The notes below the pieces were generated by a model. The model was not told the origin of the DNA, searched no databases, and worked only from the letters and a program-made list of their open reading frames with translations. A DNA stretch of 64,000 nt from Acanthacorydalis orientalis (lineage: Eukaryota; Arthropoda; Insecta; Megaloptera; Corydalidae), in assembly GCA_034766995.1 (NCBI GenBank), contig CM068321.1, positions 14,175,526 to 14,239,525 on the forward strand. Reading direction: 5' to 3'. The translations under genes were made by a program, and so were the position numbers. Every line of letters starts with the position of its first letter. Positions within the stretch are counted from its first letter, which is position 1. Of the stretch, positions 36,191 to 48,788 are shown one piece after another.

Positions 36191-37120
36191 TTAATAATTT
36201 AAATCTTACTGGTAGTATTACAGAATGTTCATTTATATTTTTATTATAATATTTTTTATGAACTTCATATTCAGCACATCTATTTCGAAATAAGTAACAA
36301 TAAACACTCAAATAGTAGAAAACAGAACAAAAAAGAACTTAGAAGTTGAAACGACTAACATATTACCGAACATTATTTATCTTTTTTAACCTTAAATCAC
36401 TACGAATAAATTTACAGAAATAATTAAATTACAATTTTTCAAAATGACACAAATAAATGAATAGAAAGTAAATGTGAATTGATTATATCGCTTTTTCTAA
36501 AAAAATTCTTTTTTAATTGAATTTTATAGATTTACAGTTAACTGCGTATTGTAAAACAATGAAGAATAAAAAAATTACATATTTCAACACAAGAGAATAA
36601 ATGACTAATCTCAAAGAACTTTTTACTATACAAATAAAGCATTAACAATAAATAAAACACTGTAATTAGGATTCAATACTTGTTCAATATTTAATAAGGA
36701 TACATTTAATTAAATAACTCGTACATCAAAATATAGAATTTTAATTATTTTATCTAAATTTGGCTCGATCAAATAATTAGATTATTTTTCTAAATTTTAA
36801 TTGAAACAACTATGACCAAATGAGTAACATAACTACTAAATAAATGCTTGTATGTCACAAAATAACGTCACATATATTCCTCTTCCATAAATACTAACTG
36901 ACTTGATGATTTTTGATTCTACTTATTATAAACAATTAAAACATTTTGATGTGACAAACATATTAGTAAATTTAAACATAGTTATTGCATGAAAATATTT
37001 AAATCGTTTATAATTGTAAAATTGAATATAAAAACTGAAAGATGACATATTTCCTAATGAGGTGAGGAAATAAATATTTTCAAATAAATTTTATTGTAAT
37101 AAATATTAACACGTACACAA
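36190..37120. other. AT-rich spacer, no gene seen
   Basis: Nothing recognised on either strand. Confidence 0.65.
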
Positions 37121-37123
37121 ACA

Positions 37124-37126
<3 letters not shown>

Positions 37127-37173
<47 letters not shown>
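37127..37173. repeat. (TA)n microsatellite
   Basis: About 47 bp of TA after an ACACGC lead. Confidence 0.98.
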
Positions 37174-37175
<2 letters not shown>

Positions 37176-37556
37176 CATAATAACCGACCAAAAAGATACT
37201 TAAAGCTTTTAGAAATGAAAATAAAATACGTTAAAATAAATACTCAAAATTATTTTCTTCTCCAATAAAAGTCTAACTGTAAATTAAAAATTCTTCTTGT
37301 TTAAATTCCCTAAATCGACGTATTTTTCAAGTAATTCAATCTTTATTTAAGTAATTCATCCCACAGGTCATGTATCTTTACAACGATTTAAGATAAATGT
37401 TTTGAGAATGTTAGAAATGTTTTAATTGTTTTGAGATAGTTTGATGAAAATATGATCAATTAAAATCATTTGTTTATAACAAAATGTTTTAATTTTGAGT
37501 ACCTATGGTTATTTCAATACGCATTTTATATGTATGATTATATATGTATGTTATTG

Positions 37557-37559
<3 letters not shown>

Positions 37560-37599
<40 letters not shown>
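37560..37599. repeat. (TA)n microsatellite
   Basis: About 40 bp of pure TA. Confidence 0.98.
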
Positions 37600-37603
<4 letters not shown>

Positions 37604-37729
37604 TTACAAAAAAAAAACGATTGCTAGTGGCAACATGTGTTAAATGTATACTATTTTTCAGGACAGAAAAAAAAACACGAAATGACGCTACAAAAATTAA
37701 TACGTAGCACACTTTACATCCCGTCTAAT

Positions 37730-38070
37730 TAAAATATTATCTAAACAAACTTTTTAATGGGGCGCGCTTAAATCTTAGTACGTAACGCTAGCTGCAGTAA
37801 TCGGATACCCGTTGAGAACGTATATTCGCTGTATTTGCAGAGATATACGAGGCCAACTCAATTTGCGTACAACAGAGAGAACACCTTATCCCTCATTAGG
37901 CCAAATAGACTAACTCTCTCGCCTTTACTTTCTTTTCAAGGACAGGTAAACTTATTTTCTTGTTACAGCAGATGGTTGCCGGGCAGCCGGCACACTCGTA
38001 AATTTTGCATTCCAACTTGTACGTTTCCATTCCGTTCTAGGAATTAGCATTGTGTACGTTCGCTTTTTTT
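37730..38070. other. GC-elevated block with splice-like signals
   Basis: CpG-bearing island beginning GGGGCGCGC. On the plus strand GGACAGGTAAAC is followed 20 bp later by TTATTTTCTTGTTACAG, a donor-like and an acceptor-like signal too close for a normal intron. Short frames show no domain. Candidate noncoding element or untranslated exon. Confidence 0.3.
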
Positions 38071-38431
38071 ATTCACTGCTATACCTTACGTTAAATTTGA
38101 TTTAGTTTTGTTCTCTTCTTTCACTTCTTCGTTTTCTTTGATAATATTTTTTCAGTGGGTTCGCGTTTATTTTCATTGAAGTGTATTGAAGAATGTAGGT
38201 CAGTGGTAGAAGACAAACAGTACAGAGTAATGTAAGAGATACTAACTAATGTATTGTGAAGTGTTTATTGTCAAGAGACGCTTTTCGCAATTATCAAACG
38301 ATTTTCAACGATATAACATTATCAAATGTATTGTTTCAGTTTAAAAAAAAACAATTTTGTAAGTATTTGAATTATGTACTCAAATAAATTTGTTTCGTAA
38401 AATATTTTTAGTAACTATTCACACATATACA

Positions 38432-38473
38432 AACACACACACACACACAAAAATATATATATATATATATATA
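38432..38473. repeat. (AC)n-(TA)n compound microsatellite
   Basis: About 18 bp of AC, four A, then about 21 bp of TA. Confidence 0.97.
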
Positions 38474-38861
38474 ATATCACATACAGTATTTTTATTCATT
38501 TGTTTTATTGACTACAGGTAAAATACCACAAAGTGAGTATGATTCTTTCGCATTGTCTGAAGTTTCTAGTAAGAAAGTTTTCTTAATCAAAGTTGATGCT
38601 TTTTTGTAAAACCAAAGAGTATATTTTTCTGGTAGTCGTCAATTTTAAAAGTATTATATTAAACATTAGATATACTATATACCGAACAAAATCAAAAATA
38701 GCATTATTAAGTAATTTTTGTTACCAGTTATCATCAATAGTTTGGATTTGATGAAGAGTTTAATTTCAGTAAATTATGGAATTTTCACAAAGAAGAAATA
38801 CAAATAAAGTCAGAAGAAATACAATAGTGGCAGTGAAGATCTTAAGGATGAAGGTGTTATA

Positions 38862-38910
38862 AAAACAATTACAAAAACATGTTTCAAAACAATTACAAAA
38901 AAATGTTTTC
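38862..38910. repeat. Tandem duplication of a 24-bp unit
   Basis: AAAACAATTACAAAAACATG plus TTTC is followed directly by a 25-bp copy differing by one substitution and one T insertion. Confidence 0.9.
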
Positions 38911-38914
38911 ATTA

Positions 38915-39235
38915 CAACCACACTAAAAAACGTTACTAGCATCATTATTAGTTGTACTCAGCAATTTTTAATAAAAGATTTTGTTTAATAAAACATTTAC
39001 ATTACTTTAAAAAGGTGAATTCATATTTTCCAAAAATGTGTGGAAACTGAGGTAATATCTATTTCACAGTATACCGTCAACAATGTGTTAATACAGTAAA
39101 TGAGGTACTAGACATTAATGTTTTCAATCAATAAATAAAATCCATCTAATGAATAAATTCCATTAATAAAACCTGTTATGCTTTGTTTTGTAAGAGCAAA
39201 TTCAGTACATGTCTTGTATAGACATTTTCATTTTT
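38915..39235. other. AT-rich spacer, no gene seen
   Basis: Nothing recognised. Confidence 0.6.
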
Positions 39236-39239
39236 AGGA

Positions 39240-39475
39240 AATTTTGTTTTAATATTTTACTTCGGTGAAAAATTTTCATGATAACGCCATCGTCCTCAGA
39301 GCGCCAAGTTACCGAATAATCTTCAGTAACTTAGTGCTCTGAAGATGGTAGGGTTATCATCGAAATACGCATAAGCAACAATCGAAAATATTCAATAAAT
39401 TATTGAAAATTTTTAATTGAAATTTCGGTGTGGTTTGTGAGGTGAAAAAGAATTCATTTGTGAAAAAAAAATACT
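39240..39475. repeat. Foldback repeat family 1, copy E with strong central hairpin
   Basis: The centre is a stem of two 33-base arms, 39280-39312 and 39326-39358, about 75 percent complementary around a 13-nt loop; the core is CAGAGCgcCAAGTTAC against GTAACTTAGTGCTCTGAAG. The right arm continues through CATCGAAATACGCATAAGCA, ATTCAATAAATTATTGAA and GGTTTGTGAGGTGAA to GAATTCATTTGTG. It is the best-preserved right arm of the family. Confidence 0.65.
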
Positions 39476-39778
39476 ATTTGATAGTTTAAGATATATTGTT
39501 TTATCAAATAGATTAATTGTAAACGTAACATACAGCGTAACATAGTATACATCAAGCTGCCAGAAAATAGCACACCAGACAAAATAAGTACCAGACCGTA
39601 GTAGAATAATTTAAGAGTGATTCAATGAGACTAAGCTCAAAATAACAATCAAACTGAATTTTTGAAATAAATTTGTAGTCTTCTTGAATTATTTTTATAA
39701 TATAATTTGTTGTATAAATTGTATTAGTTATAAATTATTATTTTAATAATTTTGTACATATATGTGATTTTTGATTTA

Positions 39779-39784
<6 letters not shown>

Positions 39785-39830
<46 letters not shown>
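39785..39830. repeat. (TA)n microsatellite
   Basis: About 46 bp of TA with one G. Confidence 0.97.
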
Positions 39831-39832
<2 letters not shown>

Positions 39833-40159
39833 AAAATAAAAAATATGTTAAAAAATATTTAAGAGAAAACATTAAATTACATTTATTAAAACATTTTTCA
39901 TTTAAAAAAATATGTAATCCGAGTAGGTAATATAGAACATAAATATTAGTTTAAACGATAAAAATGTGGGTTAACTATTTAAATAATAGAATGTTTAATA
40001 TTTTCATAACATAAAATAAATCAACTATATTACATAATCCAGCTGGATATAAAAGAAATAAAATAATGATGCTTCAACTAAATGGTTAAAAAAACGTATT
40101 ATCATATAATAAAAATTCCTAGAAAAGCCAGCTACAAGAGATAGTAAATACACGCAATC

Positions 40160-40260
40160 ATGAAAATTTCAGTATGCCATAAATTGCTTCACAGTAAGCG
40201 TAATCACGCCAACCGTGGAAATGAATACTCTCGTTTAATTGAATATTGTATTAGCTCACG
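40160..40260. other. GC-elevated unique patch
   Basis: A short patch of balanced composition without a frame. Function unknown. Confidence 0.2.
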
Positions 40261-40398
40261 ACATTATATACATATTTTGATTGTAGACCTGTATAATTTT
40301 TCAACGTAATCTATATGATGAAAATAAAGTATATAACACGCTATAACTATGGCGCAGAAAGAAACGGCTTCATGTACATTTTAGGTATTGTTTCATTA

Positions 40399-40402
<4 letters not shown>

Positions 40403-40436
<34 letters not shown>
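40403..40436. repeat. (TA)n microsatellite
   Basis: About 34 bp of TA. Confidence 0.98.
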
Positions 40437-40442
<6 letters not shown>

Positions 40443-40589
40443 TAATATGAGGTCTATATTATCATGAGTGTGTATATTAAACACAACATTTAAAATTAAA
40501 ATTTAATTACTCTACATCCACAATAAACAATAAAACAAAACACATTTTCAATTACATTTACTCTAATATCTGAACATCGAGTAACTAGT

Positions 40590-41000
40590 TTTGTTTCGAA
40601 ACCGTGATACATCATCCGAATGAAAATCTTCTATATACGCTTCGTCTATAAAACAATTACCCTCTGTTTATCTTGCTATTACGTCAATGCCGATTGTTGT
40701 CATAGTTCACGTTGTTATAAAACTACTTGTAAAGTCTGTAGTGACACGAAATAAAACAGTATCATGAAGTATGTACTGGTGAGGGCTATTCCACCCTTCA
40801 ACAGTTCAATAACATGAAAACACAATTATATTCTGATGTCAACGATGATTCTGCATTGGCGTTGACAATTTAATACCTTTTATTTCTGCTTTGCTACATC
40901 GTATGACAGACACGATGGAAATTGAATATTAATCATTTATTTAACGTGAAACATAATTAGATTTCAATATGGTAATTGGGATTCGGCAGTACAATATATT
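40590..41000. other. GC-elevated unique block
   Basis: About 400 bp with moderate G+C and many ATTA/TAAT cores, no frame and no simple repeat. Candidate conserved noncoding element. Confidence 0.25.
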
Positions 41001-42150
41001 ATTTAAATGATGATTTGGTAATTTTCAAACTATAATACTCGTGAATGTTGTTTGAGTCAAATGAACTTGAAAATATTCTGTTTGTGTTATATGATCATGT
41101 ACAATTATAATTTCTCTTATGTTGCAAATATTTTATAGCCATAATAGTCTAAATTATGAAAAAAAATATTAATGCCATATGTGATTAATCTATTGAAAAG
41201 ATTTCGAACACAAATTCATTAATATAATCATAAAGATAGGAATTAAAGTATGCATATATATTATATCGCGACATAAAACCTTTTATGTCAAATAGATTTG
41301 ATAATTTAATTGTCGGTATAAATTACTTTAACTTTCTTAATGTGTTTCTTTAATAGATTATTTTTTTCTTCCTTAACACAGTATCTCTTATACAAATAAC
41401 CACGTTTTGTTTCATTTAAATATATTTTCTCTCCTCTAAGTGACTCAATAATCAATTATATATAAAATTATGAAATGAAACATACGTAAATGATATTAAA
41501 GTTATTGTTAGTGTGACAAAAGAGTACTATTTATAGAACAGATTATAAAAAACTTTTTTAAAATTCACAGCAAATTATTTTAATTGATTACAGAGTGACG
41601 ATCGATTAATTATTAGATCTTACAATGTTATTAGATTAAAAATATAAAAATATACAAAAATAAAAAATTGTAGAAAAGAAATGAAATAAAACTGTTTCAA
41701 CACGATTACTTTTTTAATCTTTCTATCATATTGTAATGTTTGACCTATAATAATGTTGGAGTACGATAATAAACATTTTAATTGTTAAGTTTTCAACAGT
41801 TGAAAAATAAAATATGTTAAGATAAATAAAATATATTTACACTAAAAAAAGATTTCATGATTCGGTATAACTCCATTAATTGTTCTGTATAGTGATTAAT
41901 TTAAAAAAAAATAATAATTGATTATTGCTTCAAGTAATGCATGTATCATTTATGTTCAAATATTTATTTAACTACCTGTTAATAGAGAGACTGGAAAGTT
42001 AAAATATAAAGATATTAACGAAAGAGATAGAAATATCACTTGTACAAATAAATTATTTGTTATCATAGATTCATTAGTAATGCAGAATGATTAATCGTGT
42101 AACACAGAATCATAAAGTTTCACATGAAAACAAGGTAAAATTATCTTACA
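41000..42150. other. AT-rich spacer, no gene seen
   Basis: Nothing recognised. Confidence 0.65.
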
Positions 42151-42159
42151 TGAGTCAAC

Positions 42160-42700
42160 AAAAAAGCATCACTTTCCTTCGAATAACCTCAGTATCTAAT
42201 CTATAGACTTTGCTCGAAGGAAGAAACGATATGTAATTAGCTTTCAGAAGTAGTACTCGACTTTCTTTCTTAATTAAGTTATCTCGGTAAAAAGAGGATG
42301 AATATAAAAAAACCCCAGCGAGTCGCTAACACGGAAGACGACTCTCACCGTGGCCACTATTCCAATTGAGTCTAATACCTATCCATGTCTACGTACAGTA
42401 CAATTTTACTCTTCACGAAAGCTACTATAAAATGCTGATTTGATTCTTACGAATGATAAGAAAAGAATGTTATAAATTCGACTGCGGATGTCGTAAATAA
42501 CCAAATAATGGAGTCGTTGTAAAGTCGAACGGTTTAATTCAATTTTATGTTGTTATATAAGGCCTACAATACCTATCTGAGCGATGCAGCAGTTTTGTTT
42601 TTTTTTACAAAAAATTGGATTCTTTTATATCTTCACACCGCATTTTATCGAACGACGAGTGCTTTATTTCAATCGATACGGAGTTAAACTTTAAACGATA
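42160..42700. other. GC-elevated unique block
   Basis: About 540 bp with CpGs. The core at 42310-42370 (CCCCAGCGAGTCGC ... CACCGTGGCC) is the richest part. No frame over 60 codons. Candidate conserved noncoding element. Confidence 0.3.
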
Positions 42701-43013
42701 AACATATTGAATGATAATTTTTCCTTTTACGTTTATTGCCATATTAAAACAAATAGTTATCTCTTTGTTTCCAGTTTTATTACGATATCGAATTGAGATA
42801 AAGTTGTTATCGTGCTGAAAACAACGTCTTCGTATATTTAATTATATAAATTTTCAAGATACTCAAATCTCACTTAGAGCATTTCAAAATTTACTTATTT
42901 GCATCAAATTTGCATTAAAAAAGAAATACTACGTAATATTATCGTAAACTGGAATAAATTAGTTTTCTTTGTACTACATTAAACCATAAGCGTATTTTCT
43001 TTAATTAAATTAT

Positions 43014-43018
<5 letters not shown>

Positions 43019-43078
<60 letters not shown>

Positions 43079-43214
43079 TATATACTCGTATATAGTGTAT
43101 ATATATAGTGTGTATATATATATATAGTGTATATATAATGTGTATATATATATATATATATATATAGTATATATATATATATATATATATATAGTATATA
43201 TATATATATATATA
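43019..43214. repeat. (TA)n array with spread TAGTG interruptions
   Basis: About 57 bp of pure TA, then TA runs broken by TAGTGTATA, ACTCGTATATAG, ATAATGTG and TAGTATA variants over 140 bp. The G-bearing unit occurs at least five times, suggesting that the interrupted unit has been copied by slippage. Confidence 0.97.
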
Positions 43215-43379
43215 ATCTGACAAAGTACTACAATATAATTCAATCATTTATTTTTAACCCCATTATAAATTAATATAAAATATCGAAAGTGTAATTTCAA
43301 AGCAAATGTGCCTTTATTATAAGCATTGAAAAAATAATAATAAAGAAATGCATTCCACTCGTATGCAGGATCATCACAT

Positions 43380-43570
43380 ATCTAGTAAATTGAATTCCGT
43401 ATAGTATTGCAACGGATTTTCCCAAGCCAGACCTATTATCTAAAAGGATTTACAATTTTAAACCCGATGCAATACCAATAGCTTGTATATTGGAGTACAA
43501 TACAGGCTGTGTGTTGAGAAATGCCAAAAATGCACCATCCACTTTTATTATCTCTCAAGGAATTTACTGT
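43380..43570. other. GC-elevated unique block
   Basis: Balanced composition with no frame. Function unknown. Confidence 0.22.
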
Positions 43571-43790
43571 AAATTGTACTTAGAGTGAATTTACAACTTT
43601 ATGAAATTTCTGAACGTTATAAGAGATACGATATTAATAAGGAAATATTAATTTGTCACTAGATACAAGAAGACTATTTAACACGTTTTAGCATTTGATT
43701 ATACTAATACTGTGCAATATATTTCTATTCTAAAAAAAAAAATCCAGACATACAAGTATATGTACTAATAACAAATTAAAACTCAAATAT

Positions 43791-43795
<5 letters not shown>

Positions 43796-43829
<34 letters not shown>
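43796..43829. repeat. (TA)n microsatellite
   Basis: About 34 bp of TA. Confidence 0.98.
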
Positions 43830-43831
<2 letters not shown>

Positions 43832-43869
43832 AATTGTGTGTGTTTAATAGTCATATTTTATTATTCAAA

Positions 43870-44350
43870 GATGAAGTTTCTAACGATAGATATAAGTCGA
43901 CACATTGCTGCTACGCTCGTTGAAATGTTTTCTATTATATAAATACAAGAAATATTGCTAAACCGCCTAGATCTCTTAAAGCGTACGATATAGTCCAGAC
44001 ATCTAGCAGGCTGACGTTAAATTGATTGCTTCTAATAAATCCTTCATGATTAAATTGAAGCAGCATATAGTGTATAAAGTGTGCTTGCTTCTATTTGCTA
44101 TTAATAGCCCCGGGGAAAATACTCATTTAGTGAGTGGACCGCTACAATCATTTCACTGGAGTCGCAGACATCATATTGCTGTTATGTACACGGTCCTTGT
44201 TGCAGAAATGTGCAAGGGTAGCGACGATATGAGCAATAATAAGATGGTACAAAGAGGCTATCTTTTCGTACAATGTTTTGTCGTCGCGATATTGTCTGAT
44301 GTTTGTAATGGCATTCTTCGAGTTCTTTTTTTTGTACATATCTCTCAACT
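43870..44350. other. GC-elevated block, open on both strands
   Basis: It holds the longest frame in the window free of TA repeats: 112 codons, plus, 44022-44360. A 66-codon minus frame overlaps it. The plus frame has a hydrophobic N-terminal stretch (VYKVCLLLFAI) that could mimic a signal sequence, but I recognise no domain and see no neighbouring splice pattern. Exon, untranslated exon or noncoding element are all possible. Confidence 0.25.
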
Positions 44351-44535
44351 GAAATCTTAAATTAGATTTCTTAGATTTTCTTCTTAAGTTTTTATTTTAG
44401 TTATGAGAAAATATGTATTTAATATTCCGAGAAATGCATTTGAATTCATTTTTAAATTAAAGATTTAATAAAAAAAATACATTAAAATAAAAATTAAGAA
44501 TTTTAATGTAAATTAGACGAAGAACATGCATATTA

Positions 44536-44536
44536 T

Positions 44537-44580
<44 letters not shown>
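44536..44580. repeat. (AC)n-(TA)n compound microsatellite
   Basis: About 15 bp of AC then about 30 bp of TA. Confidence 0.98.
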
Positions 44581-44583
<3 letters not shown>

Positions 44584-44833
44584 ATTAAAAATGTTTTTAA
44601 GTCAAAATTCTAAGATTTATATCTAAACTCTTTTTTTCATATTTTATTATTAAAGAAAAATATATATTATTGAAATATTTAAAAAATCTAAAACGGATTA
44701 AGATTTAATTATGTACAATGGTCATAAATGTATTTTACTAAAATAAAATCAAAGTTGAAATAAACCGATTTATTTTAACTTTCCAAAGTTTTAACCTTCT
44801 GTACTGTTTCTATTTGAATATACTTCTGTTTTT

Positions 44834-44845
44834 CTCTCTCACGCA

Positions 44846-44921
<76 letters not shown>
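44834..44921. repeat. (CT)n-(CACG)n-(TA)n compound microsatellite
   Basis: CTCTCTC, ACGCACGC, then about 72 bp of TA, the longest pure TA run in the window. Confidence 0.98.
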
Positions 44922-44924
<3 letters not shown>

Positions 44925-45535
44925 GAAAAGGTATATTAATCAAATATTAAGATTTAATTATAACAATTAATATATATTATATCTCTGATAGCGATAAGTT
45001 TTGTATTCTGAGTTGATATTCCGAGAGATAAGTCATAATTATTATTTCGAAAATTGTGAACTTTCTGTCAACGATCCTATGCGACTTCTCATACACACAA
45101 GAAACAAGGTTCGACTTTCAGAAAGTAATTGAAGCGAATGAAGAGGTGCATAGTGTGGCAGAGAGTACTTTTAAAAGTTGTAATACCAAGTTTATCCCTA
45201 ACTGATTCCGTTTACTTGAATTATAAAACTTTCTGTACTTTGTGAATATAAAATAAATACATGTATATTAATGTACTTTGCTTTTTATGAATAAAGAACA
45301 TTGCAGTTATATTAAGGTTAATTTGAATTTACAACTTTGTTGAAATAAAATATTTAAAAATTATGAGAAGTTTTATTCTTGATGAAAAAAATAAAATTTG
45401 TATAAATATATACTTTTATAAGTTATATCAATAATATTTTAAGAACAGTGCAGCTCAAAATGGCCACAATAGGATCATAAACGGTATGAATTTTCAAATA
45501 TTTAAAATAGTCATTATTTCAACGAATATTTATGA
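44925..45535. other. AT-rich spacer, no gene seen
   Basis: A mildly GC-elevated stretch at 45060-45180 has no recognisable content. Confidence 0.6.
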
Positions 45536-45538
45536 CTA

Positions 45539-45585
45539 AGGTGGGTCGGGGTAAGATCGAATCAAAAGTAAGATCGAACAGGGTT
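45539..45585. repeat. GTAAGATCGAA direct repeat, transposon-end-like
   Basis: GTGGGTCGGGGTAAGATCGA is followed by a second GTAAGATCGAA 18 bp after the first. The G-rich lead plus tandem subterminal motif looks like the end of a DNA transposon, but no partner end is visible. Confidence 0.3.
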
Positions 45586-45589
45586 CTTT

Positions 45590-46596
45590 ACTTCCTCAGG
45601 CATGTACAAACTCCTGTGCATTATATGCACAGCGTTGTATTTTACATTCACCCTCTTCAGTAAACCAACTAGCAAGTGCTTGTACACATTTGTTGTTAAT
45701 ATTTATTATTTGAATTGCACAGGTATAAATTTGATATTGTAAAAATACAGGTTTTCAAATATCTAATTTAGATTTTCAGGTAGTCCAATCGAGGAAAAGT
45801 ATCAAATTTTTATAAAATACATACCAAAATAGGACATTTTATAAAAATAATACAGAAAACAGCTTGATATCTTGTAAATGGCTTCAAATAAAATCACAGA
45901 CATATTTATTTCTAGTAGATTAGGTAGAAGTATAGGAAATAATAAACATTGTCCAAATTTCCAGAAATATACAAGTGTCTATTTAATTCATTATTTCATA
46001 AATATCAAATGTCAACATGAGCTTTAAAGAAATATTGCTATTAGATTACTTTTGAAAGAAAAAAAAATAAATATAATTAAACAGAAGAAAGATATCACTT
46101 CACTTTGTTCATGGCATTAGTTGTATTGCTGAGAGTATGTTCATCAGAATATATATCAGAGATACATCATAAGAATTAGGTAAAATGCGAGAACATTATA
46201 TTTCATTGTATATAAATATTTTTCAATATAACATATTGAAGTCATATAAAAATTATATCACTTATAAGAATATAAATTTCATAACGAATGATTAAGTATG
46301 TTATTTGAGTTGTAATATGTTTTTACAGAAAAAAATATCATATATTCAATGGCAATATACTCGAGTAATATAATAAAAAAAAAAAAACATATATGCTGGC
46401 AGATAATAGCAGTTTCACATAATAGCATACCAACGACGTAAAAGGTTTGAGGTTAGTTATTGTTCAATTTATAATACACGGTTCTGACCAGAACATAAAA
46501 TTTTTAATATTGTGAACTATACCGCTTTATGAAATTGTTTTCGTCGTGACAAGCTTAAAATCTGAATAATTTTACAAACATATTTTCTCTCCCACT

Positions 46597-46627
<31 letters not shown>

Positions 46628-48204
46628 CACATAAGTATATCAATTGTACAATACGTATTTTTACAAACATGATGTGACACATGACTAGTAAACATAAATT
46701 ATAATTCATATCCGGCATATACGTAAATCAAACTGAAATCAAGTCTTATCTATAATTTATCAGGAATTCTTTTTTTAAGAAAAAACGAAAAGGGTACTGT
46801 TTTACAAAATTTATTGCTGATAGAAAGCCGATAAAGTGCATAAATAAACCTCTACACAAATTGATAGGGATATATAGGGAGTAAAAAATACGACAAATAT
46901 TCAGTGATATTTTCAATTTAGTTATGCGGTAAAAGAAAAGAAAGAATGCATACGAATTTGGCAGACAATACATTTTATCCTCTCGAATACACACACTTTA
47001 ATAACAAAATGGATGCAAAACTAAATTTCCGACGGAGATATATTGGATGACATAAAAACTGTATCGCGTTAAGTTTACGATAAGGAAAATCAATCAATTT
47101 TGTTCTATGCAAGCAAACGGGAATAGACACACCAACCTACCAAGTATTATACTATATATATATATACTCCGTTCCAGTTTATTTATTTTCGTTTGGTTGT
47201 ACTTATATACCATATTTCGCAATACTTTTTATGTTCACAATTTCTCTGTATATTAAAGAAAATTTAATGCTATTTACTGTTGATAATAAGGAATATACTT
47301 AACTATTATTATACTCTTAGATTTAAATAATTTAGTTCTTTAATTTAGATGCATTTTGATAAAGGATACTTTGTTATAAACAAAGAAAGAAGACACAATT
47401 ATATTACATAAACGTTGTGAATTTAAGTAATTATTATAATTTAAATAAACTTATTGTTTTACACAATGAGGTAAAGAAAATCCCTTCTTCCACTAAAGAA
47501 TGTTCTTAATTTAAGGCAATATTTAAAATTTAAATTCAACTGATTACAATTTTAGAAATTACAAGTTGAAGTTGAATCTTCATTGTTTTGACAAATATTT
47601 ATGAGAAGATATTTGAAGATAGGAACCAAAACATTTTATAGCAGCATCACACACTCTCCCATTCCGATGCAGTAAACTAAATTGACAGCACGTTTTTATT
47701 CGCAAATGTCTGTTATGATATTTTAAATTATATTTCTTATAATACACACGTTCTGTTGATACTAATTACTAATGTAAGGATCGGCCTTGATATTTAACTA
47801 ATTGAAAATCTTTCTATTCCTTCATAAATAGTAATTTTCAAGAAACGTATTAACGGTAAACTGAGTTTATCGCTAATACGCTGTGTTTTTAATATTATTT
47901 TATTTAATTATTTATGCATTTTTATATACATGTATTTTTTATATTCTATATATGTACTTTATCACAAGTATATTTTATATTGTGATTTTAGCACAGTGTG
48001 CGTTATATTTTGAAATCAACCAATCATCAAAATTTATTTCTTTCTTTCTAGAACAATTTGTTTCTAGATCTGAAAAACATCAATAATTAATCAAATATTT
48101 TTAAAATTCAGAAATCATTAGATTTAAACAATATGCCTGTTTGTTTTAAAAGCGTAAAATGTGTTCATTATATCAATGTTATTGTACAAATTATTTTAAT
48201 GTTT

Positions 48205-48205
<1 letters not shown>
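45590..48205. other. AT-rich spacer with one small AC/TA array
   Basis: A short (AC)n-(TA)n tract lies at 46597-46627. An 82-codon minus frame (46746-46994) has no domain. Otherwise nothing is recognised. Confidence 0.6.

Positions 48206-48212
<7 letters not shown>

Positions 48213-48271
<59 letters not shown>
48213..48271. repeat. (TA)n microsatellite
   Basis: About 58 bp of TA with one C interruption, ending in ACACGTACATGCACAC. Confidence 0.98.
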
Positions 48272-48272
<1 letters not shown>

Positions 48273-48694
48273 ACGTACATGCACACATTATTAATATAAA
48301 ATAAATAGCATTTTTTATTTTATAATAGTATTAAGTCGTGAAACTTACTGAAATAACAAGAGTTAACATTATCTGATTGACTACAAATTTGTATTATGAT
48401 TTCATCTTTAAATAAATATGCATTAATAGAAGATTGAATAAGTCAATGTTAAATGATGCTGAATAATAATATAATGAAGAACATTTTGAAATATTTGCAC
48501 ATCACTTTAAAGGTGTGTGAAAATTTATTAAAAAATATAGTTTTCTATAAATCTAATCACATACTCTTCGATTGTTCTATTGAACTAATCGTGGGCATTG
48601 TAAAATATAAATGTATTTAATCAAAAACTAATTAATAAACATATTTATGTCATGTCAAAAAAAATAGTTTAGTTTTGTTAATTTTTGGAAACTA

Positions 48695-48788
48695 ACCCTG
48701 TTTTTTATACTAGTTCTTTGAATCGTATAACATGAATTCGCATAACAAGGCATTCTTTAGGAACCTAATGACCGTGTTATAAGGGAGT

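Noticed and set aside
5240..45790. Other CAGGT sites as plus-strand ratchet points (5253, 38515, 45777)
   Set aside because: They lack GTRAGT (GTAACA, GTAAAA, GTAGTC) or a long pyrimidine tract, so chance is the simpler explanation.
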